Below, one piece after another: positions 17,891 to 25,235 of a stretch of DNA of 64,000 nt; positions within the stretch are counted from its first letter, which is position 1; the number at the start of each line of letters is the position of its first letter. Below the pieces are notes generated by a model. The model was not told the origin of the DNA. It ran no database searches and saw only the letters and a program-made list of their open reading frames with translations. The stretch is from Vogesella indigofera (GTDB taxonomy: Bacteria; Pseudomonadota; Gammaproteobacteria; Burkholderiales; Chromobacteriaceae). A program made the position numbers and the translations under genes. The stretch is from the NCBI RefSeq assembly GCF_028548395.1, contig NZ_JAQQLA010000003.1:496001-560000 (forward strand). The letters run 5' to 3'.

Positions 17891-18138
17891 GCATCACGCT
17901 ACTGTATTTTGGTGTCCTCAAGGACACGCTGGGCTGCAGCACGGAAACGCTGGCCTGGGCCGGCGGTACCTCCGCCACCTTGCTGGACGTGCTGCGCGGC
18001 CGTGGCGAGGACTGGTCACAGGCACTGGCGCCGGGCAAGGTGTTCCGCCTGGTGGTCAACCAGCAGATCGTGCGCGGCGACGTGGCGATTCCGGACGGTG
18101 CCGAAGTCGGCATCCTGCCGCCCGTGACCGGGGGCTGA
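17887..18138 (+). CDS. moaD: Molybdopterin synthase sulfur carrier subunit MoaD
   Basis: MoaD is a ubiquitin-fold protein of 83 residues whose C-terminal Gly-Gly is thiocarboxylated and delivers sulfur to MoaE. The C-terminus [16 protein letters not shown] is diagnostic. The ATG at 17887 overlaps the mobB stop, and moaE begins one base after its own stop. Confidence 0.95.
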   Translation: MSITLLYFGVLKDTLGCSTETLAWAGGTSATLLDVLRGRGEDWSQALAPGKVFRLVVNQQIVRGDVAIPDGAEVGILPPVTGG

Positions 18139-18139
18139 C

Positions 18140-18601
18140 ATGTACTGCGACATTACCGTACAAAGCGCCGCCTTCGACCTTGGCGCCGAAGAGCTGGCGC
18201 TGCGCGCGCACGCCGGCGACGCCGGGGCGCTGGTGGCCTTCCAGGGCATGGTGCGTGCCCACGACGAAGCAACGCCGCTGGCGGCACTGTTTCTCGAGCA
18301 CTATCCCGGCGTGACCGAGGCCGAAATCCGCCGCATCGCCGAGCAGGCCGCCGCGCGCTGGCCGCTGAGCGCCTGTCGCGTCATCCACCGCGTCGGGGCG
18401 CTGGCGCCGGGTGAGCCCATCGTGCTGGTGATCATCGCCGCCGGCCACCGTGCCGGCGCCTTCGCCGCCGCCGAATACCTGATGGACTACCTGAAAACGC
18501 AGGCCCCGTTCTGGAAACGCGAGGATTTTGTCGACGGCAGCAGCCGCTGGGTCGAAGCCAAGGCCAGCGACGACGCGGCATGCGGGCGCTGGCATGACTG
18601 A
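18140..18601 (+). CDS. moaE: Molybdopterin synthase catalytic subunit MoaE
   Basis: MoaE converts cPMP to molybdopterin using sulfur from MoaD-COSH. The product is 153 residues, the usual length, with family motifs AFQGMVR near residue 37, HRVGALAPGEPIVLV and YLKTQAPFWKRE, whose Lys residues line the active site. It overlaps mobA by 8 nt. Confidence 0.95.
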   Translation: MYCDITVQSAAFDLGAEELALRAHAGDAGALVAFQGMVRAHDEATPLAALFLEHYPGVTEAEIRRIAEQAAARWPLSACRVIHRVGALAPGEPIVLVIIAAGHRAGAFAAAEYLMDYLKTQAPFWKREDFVDGSSRWVEAKASDDAACGRWHD

Positions 18602-19181
18602 ACAGGTGGCAGTGCTGCTGCTGGCCGGGGGCGAAGGCCGGCGTATGGGCGGTCAGGACAAGGGCTTGCTGCCGTGGTGCGGCCAACCTTTATACCGCCA
18701 CGTGCTGGCACGGCTGGCGCCGCAGGCCGGCTGGCTGGCGATCAGCGCCAACCGTCATCTGGCTGACTACACCGCCAGCGGCCACGCCGTGTTTGCCGAC
18801 GAGGCCGCCTGGCAGGGCATGGGGCCACTGGCCGGGGTCGCCACCCTGGCGGACAAGCTGCCGGACGGCATCGACTACGTGCAGCTGGTGCCGTGCGATG
18901 CGCCCTTGCTGCCGGCCGATCTGGTGGCGCGGCAGCTGGCCATCCTGCAGGCAGAGCGTCGCGCCGACGCCTGCTGTCCCTACACCATCAACGGGCCGCA
19001 GCCGGTGTGTGCGCTGCTGCGCCGCAGTGCGCTGGCGCGGCTGCCGGACTATCTGGCCAGCGGCGGACGCAGCCTGCGCGGTTTTCTCGCATTGCTGGAT
19101 TGCCGCATCGTCAATTTCGACGACACCCGCGCCTTCAGCAATCTCAACGACCCGCAATCGCTGGCCCAGCTCGGCCAGTAG
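18594..19181 (+). CDS. mobA: Molybdenum cofactor guanylyltransferase MobA
   Basis: MobA attaches GMP to Mo-molybdopterin to make MGD. The product is 195 residues from the ATG at 18594. It has a nucleotidyltransferase fold with N-terminal motif LLLAGGEGRRMGGQDKGLLP, the metal-binding PCDAPLLP, and GRSLRGFLALL towards the end. It is last in the mob/moa operon and is followed by a 20-bp stem terminator. A DUS-like 13-mer encodes CGQPL. Confidence 0.94.
   Translation: MTEQVAVLLLAGGEGRRMGGQDKGLLPWCGQPLYRHVLARLAPQAGWLAISANRHLADYTASGHAVFADEAAWQGMGPLAGVATLADKLPDGIDYVQLVPCDAPLLPADLVARQLAILQAERRADACCPYTINGPQPVCALLRRSALARLPDYLASGGRSLRGFLALLDCRIVNFDDTRAFSNLNDPQSLAQLGQ
18678..18690 (-). repeat. DUS-like 13-mer inside mobA
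   Basis: Exact TGCGGCCAACCTT on the plus strand, read as CGQPL. Confidence 0.85.
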
Positions 19182-19210
19182 CCTGACGCGCTCCCGCGAG
19201 CCGGTCCTGA

Positions 19211-19254
19211 AAAACATTGCGGCCAACCTTGCACAAGGTTGGCCGCAATGTTTT
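19211..19254. terminator. Perfect 20-bp terminator made of an inverted DUS-like pair
   Basis: AAAACATTGCGGCCAACCTT (19211-19230), loop GCAC, then its exact complement to 19254, ending in TTTT. It holds two exact 13-mers (19218-19230 minus, 19235-19247 plus). It lies between the convergent mobA and can genes and can work on both strands. The remaining 19255-19418 shows nothing I recognise. Confidence 0.9.
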
Positions 19255-19418
19255 GCAGGTTTAGTTTGCCGCTTGTTCGTCGGGCGCTGGTGGTGGCTTT
19301 CTGTTGAAGTCGTCTCGTACGCATGGTCGTGCGCTGATCGTCAACGCGTGGCGATCAAGGCTGGGGCGGATGGCGATCCGGGTGCGCTTTTCCCAGGCCG
19401 GCTTGCTTGCGGCAAACG

Positions 19419-19444
19419 CAAAAAGGGCGCCACGAAGGCGCCAT
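19419..19444 (-). terminator. Terminator of the carbonic anhydrase gene
   Basis: On the minus strand GGCGCC, loop TTCGT, GGCGCC is followed by five T residues, 20 nt after the can stop. A second, DUS-based terminator backs it up. Confidence 0.8.
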
Positions 19445-19464
19445 TTGCATGCAACAGCCGGGGC

Positions 19465-20109
19465 TTATTGCTGGCCGAGAGGACAGACCAGCGGCACGAA
19501 CTGGTTGGACGGTGCGTCCAGCCCCCACAGCGTGCCGTCGTTGAGATCGAAATACCAGCCGTCGAGGGCGACTTCGCCGGTTTTCACCTTGTCGGCCAGC
19601 CACGGGTAGGTCAGCAGGTTGTTGAGCGACACCAGGATGCCGGCCTGCTCGCAACGGCGCAGGCGGGTGGCCTCGTCCTCGGCCGCGTGGTGGCGGTAGA
19701 CCAGCTCGCGCGCCGGGGCGGCGATGTCCAGCCAGCGCGTCAGTGCACTGTCCTGGGGCGTGCTGCGCTGCATTAGTGCACGAATGCCCCCGCAACCGGC
19801 ATGGCCCATCACGATGATGCGCGCCACCTGCAGGTTGAGCACCGCGAATTCCAGTGCCGCGGCGACGCTGGCGTGCTGGTTGTCCGGCGAGCAGGGCGGC
19901 ACCAGATTGGCCACGTTGCGGATCACGAACATCTCGCCGGGCTGGCTGCCCATCAGTGCCGGTGGATGCACGCGCGAATCGCAACAGGCGATCACCAGCG
20001 TGACAGGGTGCTGGCCATGGCGCAGCGCGGCAAACAGGTCGTTATCGGGAGAGAAGTACTGCTGCTGGAAACGGCGGAAACCTTCCAGCAGCGGGTCGGC
20101 CAGTGGCAT
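19465..20109 (-). CDS. can: Beta-carbonic anhydrase
   Basis: This enzyme interconverts CO2 and bicarbonate in the cytoplasm. The product is 214 residues, the beta-class length, with zinc ligands in ACCDSRVHP (Cys plus the Asp-Arg pair) and MGHAGCGGI (His and Cys). It starts one base after the moaA stop, so the two are co-transcribed. With fdhD and fdhE upstream on the same strand, the enzyme may handle CO2 released by formate dehydrogenase; that link is inferred from position. Confidence 0.95.
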   Translation of the reverse strand: MPLADPLLEGFRRFQQQYFSPDNDLFAALRHGQHPVTLVIACCDSRVHPPALMGSQPGEMFVIRNVANLVPPCSPDNQHASVAAALEFAVLNLQVARIIVMGHAGCGGIRALMQRSTPQDSALTRWLDIAAPARELVYRHHAAEDEATRLRRCEQAGILVSLNNLLTYPWLADKVKTGEVALDGWYFDLNDGTLWGLDAPSNQFVPLVCPLGQQ

Positions 20110-20110
20110 G

Positions 20111-21085
20111 TCAGCCTCCGGTCATCGACATGAAGCGCACGATGCGCGTCGGTTGCTCGAGGAATTCGTGCTTTTCCGGCTTCAGCTCGATGGCGTCGCG
20201 GATGGCGGCCTCGAGCTCGGCATCGCTACAGCCGGCACGCAGCAGCGGGCGCAGCTCGAAGCGTTCTTCCTGCCCCAGGCACATGTACAGCGTGCCATCC
20301 ACCGACAGTCGCACGCGGTTGCAGCTGGCACAGAAGTGCTGCGAGATCGGGGTAATCAGGCCGAGGGTGAAGCGGCCGTCCGGCGTGCGCCAGTAGCGGG
20401 CCGGGCCGCCGCCCAGCGGCTTGTCCGACGGCAGCAAGCCAAAGCGCGGCTGCAGTTGTGCCAGCAGCTTTTGCAGGTCGAGGCCGGCGGTGTGCTGGCC
20501 GGTGCTGCCCATCGGCATCGCCTCGATCAGACGCAGGATGAAGCCGTGCTCGATGCAGAACGCGACCATGGCCTCGATGTCGCCGTCGTTGACGCCCTGC
20601 ATCGGCACCATGTTGATCTTGATGCTGTCGAAACCGACCTGGCTGGCGCTGGCGAGGCCGCCGAGTACCTTGTCCAGACAGTCACTGCCGGTGATGCGGC
20701 TGACGCAGTCGTCGCGCAGCGAATCGAGGCTGACATTGATGCGGTTGACGCCGGCGTCGCGCAGCGACTGCGCCTGCAGGCTGAGCTGGGTGGCGTTGGT
20801 GGTCAGCGACAGGTCGTCGACGCCGTCCAGTGCTGACAGGCTAGCGGCCAGTGCTGGCAGGTTGCGGCGCAGCAGCGGCTCACCGCCGGTGAGGCGGAAG
20901 CGGCGGGTGCCCATGCGGCTGAATGCGGCCACCACGCGGGTGATCTCGTCGAAGGTCAGCCAGTTGCTCGGTTCCTCAAAGCCCTTGAAGCCTTTGGGGA
21001 TGCAATAGGTACAGCGCAGGTCGCAGCGATCGGTGACTGAAATACGCAGGTAGTCGATGGTGCGGCCGAAACGGTCTGACAACAT
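20111..21085 (-). CDS. moaA: GTP 3',8-cyclase MoaA (radical SAM)
   Basis: MoaA performs the first Moco step, converting GTP to 3',8-cyclo-GTP. From the ATG at 21085 (GAAGGA upstream) the product is 324 residues. The N-terminal radical-SAM cluster motif is CDLRCTYC, the SAM site GGEPLLR, the C-terminal second cluster motif HFCASCNRVRL with a later Cys in YMC, and the Gly-Gly terminus SMTGG needed for activity. An upstream in-frame ATG (21136) lacks support. A 188-nt leader separates it from fdhE. Confidence 0.96.
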   Translation of the reverse strand: MLSDRFGRTIDYLRISVTDRCDLRCTYCIPKGFKGFEEPSNWLTFDEITRVVAAFSRMGTRRFRLTGGEPLLRRNLPALAASLSALDGVDDLSLTTNATQLSLQAQSLRDAGVNRINVSLDSLRDDCVSRITGSDCLDKVLGGLASASQVGFDSIKINMVPMQGVNDGDIEAMVAFCIEHGFILRLIEAMPMGSTGQHTAGLDLQKLLAQLQPRFGLLPSDKPLGGGPARYWRTPDGRFTLGLITPISQHFCASCNRVRLSVDGTLYMCLGQEERFELRPLLRAGCSDAELEAAIRDAIELKPEKHEFLEQPTRIVRFMSMTGG

Positions 21086-21188
21086 GCGGCGTCCTTCCGT
21101 TAAATGGGGGGTATGTCTCATTCTACTCACTAGCAAACAGCCTGCCAGTCACACAAAGCATTATCGCGGCTAGATCGTAAGAACTAGG

Positions 21189-21224
21189 GCGGCGCCCTGA
21201 TACTTGGTCGTGGCAGGGCGCCGC
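21189..21224. other. Hairpin in the moaA leader
   Basis: GCGGCGCCCTG (21189-21199) and CAGGGCGCCGC (21214-21224) form an 11-bp perfect stem with a 14-nt loop, in the gap between the fdhE stop and the moaA start. No T tract follows on the minus strand, so it may be a weak terminator or a leader structure. I do not recognise a Moco riboswitch. Confidence 0.5.
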
Positions 21225-21273
21225 AGCTTACAGCGCGTGGTGAAACGGCGTGTTTGCCGGCCGGCGCTAAGGC

Positions 21274-22155
21274 TCAGTCCTGGGCCGGCAGGAAGTAGGG
21301 GTTGAAGCCGATGCGGCCGTAGCCGGCGTCACCGGCGAGCAGGTCCAGCGCCAGCGACGCCACATCGTCGGCAAAGGCATCTGCATCGGCATCCTGCAGG
21401 CGCGACACCACCTTCAGCGCGCCGTGGCAGCTGTCACAGCATTCCAGCTCCTGTGTGCCGCGATGGGCGTGCGGCTGCTTGCGGTCCGGCTGCGGCGCTG
21501 CGGCGTCACGGTCGGCGAGGCTGCGGTACTGCAACTGGCGGGTGTTACCGCAGGCGACGCACTTGACGCGGCTGACGTGCCATTCGCTGGCGCACAGCGA
21601 ACAGCAGACGTGGCGCACGGCGTGGCCGCTATCACCACGGCGCAGCACGGACGCCACCGGCAGGCCGCCGCAGGCCGGGCAGCATGCCGACTCGCCGGCC
21701 GGCAGCGCGGCAATATCCTGCTGCCGCACGACGATGGTGGCCTGCACCTGCAGGGCGGCACCGAGCAAGGGCCAGGCGGCGGCCAGTGGGCTGTGCGCGT
21801 CGTACTGGCCGTGGCGCAGCGCGTCGGCCAGCGCCTGCAGCGCGGCATCGTCCAGTGCCAGCAGGCACAGCAGCGCACTGTGGCTGTCCGGCGGCAGCTC
21901 GACGTCAAGATGGCGCTGCAACAGCGTCAGCAACTGGCGCAGGCTGGCGCTGTTGGCCACCGCGTGTTCCACCCGGGTGGCCAGACAGGCGTGCTGGGCG
22001 CGGGCCAGCGCGGCACAGAACAGCAGGAAGTCGCGCATCGGGTGGCCTGCGGCCAACGTTGTCAGGCGCTCGGCGCGGCGGCTGAACACGGTCATGCCGG
22101 CCAGGCGCAGCGCCGGGGTGACGGCGGGGGCGGCGGTATCAACAAACAGGGTCAT
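21274..22155 (-). CDS. fdhE: Formate dehydrogenase accessory protein FdhE
   Basis: FdhE is a cytoplasmic iron-binding (rubredoxin-like) protein needed for maturation or quality control of Tat-exported formate dehydrogenase. The product is 293 residues. Paired Cys motifs CCPACGG, CSLCASEW, CVACGN and CCDSCHG lie in the C-terminal half, and the terminus GFNPYFLP is family-typical. The start overlaps the fdhD stop by 17 nt. No formate dehydrogenase structural gene is in the window. Confidence 0.93.
   Translation of the reverse strand: MTLFVDTAAPAVTPALRLAGMTVFSRRAERLTTLAAGHPMRDFLLFCAALARAQHACLATRVEHAVANSASLRQLLTLLQRHLDVELPPDSHSALLCLLALDDAALQALADALRHGQYDAHSPLAAAWPLLGAALQVQATIVVRQQDIAALPAGESACCPACGGLPVASVLRRGDSGHAVRHVCCSLCASEWHVSRVKCVACGNTRQLQYRSLADRDAAAPQPDRKQPHAHRGTQELECCDSCHGALKVVSRLQDADADAFADDVASLALDLLAGDAGYGRIGFNPYFLPAQD
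22048..22060 (-). repeat. DUS-like 13-mer with one mismatch, inside fdhE
   Basis: TGCGGCCAACGTT, one change from the consensus. Confidence 0.6.
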
Positions 22156-23020
22156 GGTGGGGTCTCGTCAATTCGGGGCAGATCAGGCGCGGCAGCTGGC
22201 TGTAGGCCACCAGCCGCCCGGGGCGGGCAAAGCCGGCCAGCAGCAGGCCACAGGACTCGGCCAGCGTCACCGCGTAGGAGGTCGGCGCCGATACCGCCAC
22301 CAGTGCGGCGATGCCGGCGCTGGCGGTCTTTTGCACCATCTCGTAGCTGGCACGGCTGGAAACCAGCACAAAGCCGTCGCCGGTGTCGATCCGCTGCCGG
22401 CGCAGCGCACCGATCAGCTTGTCCAGCGCGTTGTGGCGGCCAACGTCCTCGCGCGCCAGCAGGATGTCGCCGTCGGCGTTGCAGAAGGCGGCGCCGTGGG
22501 CGGCACCGGTGGCGTGGTGCCACGGCTGCCAGTGCGGCAGCTCCGCCACCGCGCGGGCGACCGCGGCGGCGCGCAAGGTTGGCCGCAACGGCAGCGGCGC
22601 GATGCTCTGCGCCACCGCGTCCAGACTGTCGACGCCGCACAGGCCGCAGCCGGTACGGCCGGCCATGCTGCGCCGGCGCTGTTTCAGCGCGGCAAAGCGC
22701 GCGCTGGCGATCTCCAGCCGCAGCTCGACGCCGTGCTCGCCGGCGACGATCTCGCAGTCGTACAGCTCGCCAGGCGCGTGCAGGATGTGCTCGCTCAGCG
22801 AAAAGCCGAGCGCGAAGTCAGCCAGATCGCAGGGCGTGGCCAGCAGCACCGCGTGTGACACGCCGTTGTACACCATCGCAACCGGCACTTCCTCGATCAG
22901 CTGATCCTCGGCTATCTGCCGCAGGATCTGCCGGCGACGCGACTGCCTTCGGCCGTCGGCGAACTGGCGGCGGGGGTGGTGCCGGCGGAAGAAAGCCTGA
23001 GCCAGGTCGAAACCCGCCAT
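22139..23020 (-). CDS. fdhD: Formate dehydrogenase sulfurtransferase FdhD with an aberrant N-terminus
   Basis: FdhD transfers sulfur from IscS to the Mo cofactor of formate dehydrogenase. The core is complete from about residue 39: EEVPVAMVYNGVSHAV, the sulfur-carrying GRTGCGLCGV (CxxC), EDVGRHNALDKLIG and SSRASYEMVQK. The first 38 residues, before 22906, are read from DNA whose other strand encodes the tail of an NtrC-type regulator. They are Arg/Gln-rich and do not look like FdhD. No ribosome site precedes the only ATG (23020). The native start has probably been lost or replaced, and expression may be impaired. A DUS-like 13-mer encodes LRPTLR. Confidence 0.88.
   Translation of the reverse strand: MAGFDLAQAFFRRHHPRRQFADGRRQSRRRQILRQIAEDQLIEEVPVAMVYNGVSHAVLLATPCDLADFALGFSLSEHILHAPGELYDCEIVAGEHGVELRLEIASARFAALKQRRRSMAGRTGCGLCGVDSLDAVAQSIAPLPLRPTLRAAAVARAVAELPHWQPWHHATGAAHGAAFCNADGDILLAREDVGRHNALDKLIGALRRQRIDTGDGFVLVSSRASYEMVQKTASAGIAALVAVSAPTSYAVTLAESCGLLLAGFARPGRLVAYSQLPRLICPELTRPHHDPVC
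22575..22587 (+). repeat. DUS-like 13-mer inside fdhD
   Basis: Exact AAGGTTGGCCGCA; read as LRPTLR by the minus-strand gene. Confidence 0.85.
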
Positions 23021-23128
23021 ATCCGCGCGGTGCTGGCCGCCTGCGCCGGCAACAAGTCGGAGGCGGCGCGCCGGCTCGGCATTTCCCGCAAGACACTGGA
23101 GCGCAAATGCCTGTCCTGGGGCGAGTAA
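22901..23128 (+). pseudogene. Remnant of an NtrC-family sigma-54 response regulator (C-terminal part only)
   Basis: An open frame ending at 23128 encodes about 75 residues that are the tail of an NtrC-type activator: the linker LGYLPQDLP, then SQVETRHIRAVLAACAGNKS and the Fis-type HTH EAARRLGISRKTLERKCLSWG. The receiver and AAA+ domains and a start codon are absent, because fdhD occupies the DNA to the left on the other strand. Its stop lies inside the start of the following kinase gene, as in an intact two-component operon. I interpret it as a 5'-deleted gene. An assembly join is the alternative. Confidence 0.75.
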
Positions 23129-25167
23129 CCGGCCTGTGGCGGCGCCTGCTGCTGCCGCTGAACCGTTCGGTACGCACCCGTTTCGTCACCCTCGCGCTGC
23201 TGCCGCTGGTAGTCGGCTTTCCGGTGCTGCTGCTGTTGCTGGCAGGCTGGGGCGGGGCGGCGTTCGAGGAGCTGCTGGTTTTCAAGGTGCGCAGCGATCT
23301 AGCGGTGGCGGCTACCTATTTCGAACGGGTGCAGAGCGACGTTGGCCGTAGCATCGAGGCACTGGCCAGTTCCGAGGCGCTGGCCGATACCCGGCGCCAG
23401 CCGCGGACAAGCTCGCCCGACGCGCTGCTGCGCGAGCGCGCGCGCAGCCTGGGGCTGGACTACCTGCTGTTGCTGGACGCGCGCCAGCGAGTGGTGGCCG
23501 CTTCGCTGCCAGCCAGCCACGGCCTGCGCTACCCGCAGCCGGCGGTGGTGCTGGCCGCCAGCGGCGGCACGCAGCGTGCCACGCTGGACGTGTTCAGCCC
23601 GGCGCAGCTGGCCGCGCTGTCGCCGCTGCTGCAGGCGCGCTCGCACATCGAATTGCTGGCGACGCCCGGCGCGCGGCCGAGCCGGCGCAACGTCAGTGAC
23701 AACGGCCTGCTGCTGCACGCCGCGGCCAAGGTGCCGGGGCAGCCGCTGGTGCTGGTCGGCGGCGTGCTGCTTAACCGCAACATTGAGTTCATCGACCGCA
23801 TCCGCCATCTGGTGTATCCGCAGGGTTCGCTGCCGATCCGCAGCCGCGGCTCTGCCACGCTGTTCCTCGACGATACCCGCATCGCCACCACGGTGACTTA
23901 CCCGCGTGGCGGGTGTGCCATCGGCAGCCGCGTGTCGCAGGAGGTGTCGGAGCAGGTACTGGGCCGCGGTCAGGCTTGGCTGAACCGGGCGAGGGTGATC
24001 GGCGACTGGTATGTGTCCGGTTACCAGCCGCTGCTGGACAGCCGCGGCCAACGTATCGGCATGCTGTACGTCGGTTTCCTGGAGCAACCGTTCGTGCTGG
24101 CCAAGTGGATGGCGCTGGCGGTGCTGTTCGTGCTGTTCGCCATCACCATGGCGGCGGCAACATGGGTGAGCTGGCGCTTTGCGCGCTCGGTAATCGACCC
24201 GGTGGAGCGCCTGCGCCAGACCATGAGCGCGGTGGCCGCCGGCCGGCTGGATGCCAGGGTCGGGGCCTTGCCGCAGCAGGACGAGCTGGCCTTGCTGGCC
24301 GCGCATTTCGACGCGCTGTTGGCGCGACTGGAGTCGCAGAACCAGGCCATGCTGCGCTGGGCCGGCGAGCTGGACGACAAGGTGGCGGAGCGCACGCGCG
24401 AGCTGGCGGCGGCCAACCATACCCTGCTCAGCGCGCAGCAGCAGCTGTTCAAGTCCGAAAAACTGGCCGCCATCGGCCAGCTGGCGGCCGGCACCGCGCA
24501 CGAGATCAACAATCCGGTGGCGGTGATCCAAGGCAATCTGGAGCTGATGCAGGAGCTGCTCGGGGAGGCGGCGGCACCGGTGCAGCCGGAGATCCGCCTG
24601 ATGCGCGAGCAGGTGCAGCGCATCCAGCTGATCGTGGCCAAACTGCTGCAGTACGCGCGACCGAGCGAATACGCCGGCGACCTGCAGCAGGTGCAGCCGC
24701 AGGAGGTATTCCAGGACAGCCTGTTGCTGGTCGGCTACCAGATGAACCGCGGCAATATCGCGGTGGTGAAACAGTGGCACAGTAGCGCCACGCTGCTGGC
24801 CAACCGTTTCGAGCTGCAGCAGATCCTGATCAACCTGATCCTGAACGCGATCCAGGCGATGCCGCAGGGCGGGGTGCTGACGCTGTCGGCGCACGACGCG
24901 CCCGGCAGCGACGGCCGCCCCGGTCTGCGCCTGAGCGTGGCCGACAACGGCAGCGGCATCGCCGAGGCCGATATGGCGCGGCTGTTCGATCCGTTCTTCA
25001 CCAGCAAGCACGACGGCACCGGCCTGGGGCTGTGGGTGTGTCAGGGGCTGGCGGAGCGCAGTGGCGGCGTGATCGAGGCTGCCAACCAGTCGCAGGGTGG
25101 CGCGGTGTTCAGCGTGTGGCTGCCGTGCGAGCCGGCACTGGCCGCGGTGGGGCTGGCAGTGTTATAA
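23107..25167 (+). CDS. Membrane sensor histidine kinase (orphaned partner of the truncated NtrC-type regulator)
   Basis: The product is 686 residues from the ATG at 23107, which overlaps the regulator remnant by 22 nt. TM1 about 22-45; extracytoplasmic Cache-like domain about 46-330; TM2 about 333-355; HAMP about 356-410; HisKA with phospho-acceptor His at about 464 in GTAHEINNPVAVIQGN; HATPase_c with NLILNAIQAMPQGG, DNGSGI and DPFFTSKHDGTGLGLW. This NtrB-like architecture normally drives a sigma-54 activator. Next to fdhD/fdhE it may once have controlled formate dehydrogenase. The kinase looks intact; its ligand is unknown. Confidence 0.88.
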   Translation: MPVLGRVTGLWRRLLLPLNRSVRTRFVTLALLPLVVGFPVLLLLLAGWGGAAFEELLVFKVRSDLAVAATYFERVQSDVGRSIEALASSEALADTRRQPRTSSPDALLRERARSLGLDYLLLLDARQRVVAASLPASHGLRYPQPAVVLAASGGTQRATLDVFSPAQLAALSPLLQARSHIELLATPGARPSRRNVSDNGLLLHAAAKVPGQPLVLVGGVLLNRNIEFIDRIRHLVYPQGSLPIRSRGSATLFLDDTRIATTVTYPRGGCAIGSRVSQEVSEQVLGRGQAWLNRARVIGDWYVSGYQPLLDSRGQRIGMLYVGFLEQPFVLAKWMALAVLFVLFAITMAAATWVSWRFARSVIDPVERLRQTMSAVAAGRLDARVGALPQQDELALLAAHFDALLARLESQNQAMLRWAGELDDKVAERTRELAAANHTLLSAQQQLFKSEKLAAIGQLAAGTAHEINNPVAVIQGNLELMQELLGEAAAPVQPEIRLMREQVQRIQLIVAKLLQYARPSEYAGDLQQVQPQEVFQDSLLLVGYQMNRGNIAVVKQWHSSATLLANRFELQQILINLILNAIQAMPQGGVLTLSAHDAPGSDGRPGLRLSVADNGSGIAEADMARLFDPFFTSKHDGTGLGLWVCQGLAERSGGVIEAANQSQGGAVFSVWLPCEPALAAVGLAVL

Positions 25168-25235
25168 GCACCGCTGCAGAAATCGGCGTGTCGTGCCGAC
25201 GCAGAACAAGGCAGACAGCCAGCAGGTAAACAAGC

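Noticed and set aside
21086..21273. Moco riboswitch upstream of moaA
   Set aside because: A hairpin is present (21189-21224), but I could not match the conserved Moco riboswitch elements, and the leader is short. A covariance search would decide.
21424..23106. Plus-strand extension of the sensor kinase frame, giving a 1247-residue protein
   Set aside because: The part before 23107 is antisense to fdhE and fdhD and is Arg/Ala/Gly-rich. The kinase begins naturally at the ATG at 23107, overlapping the regulator remnant.
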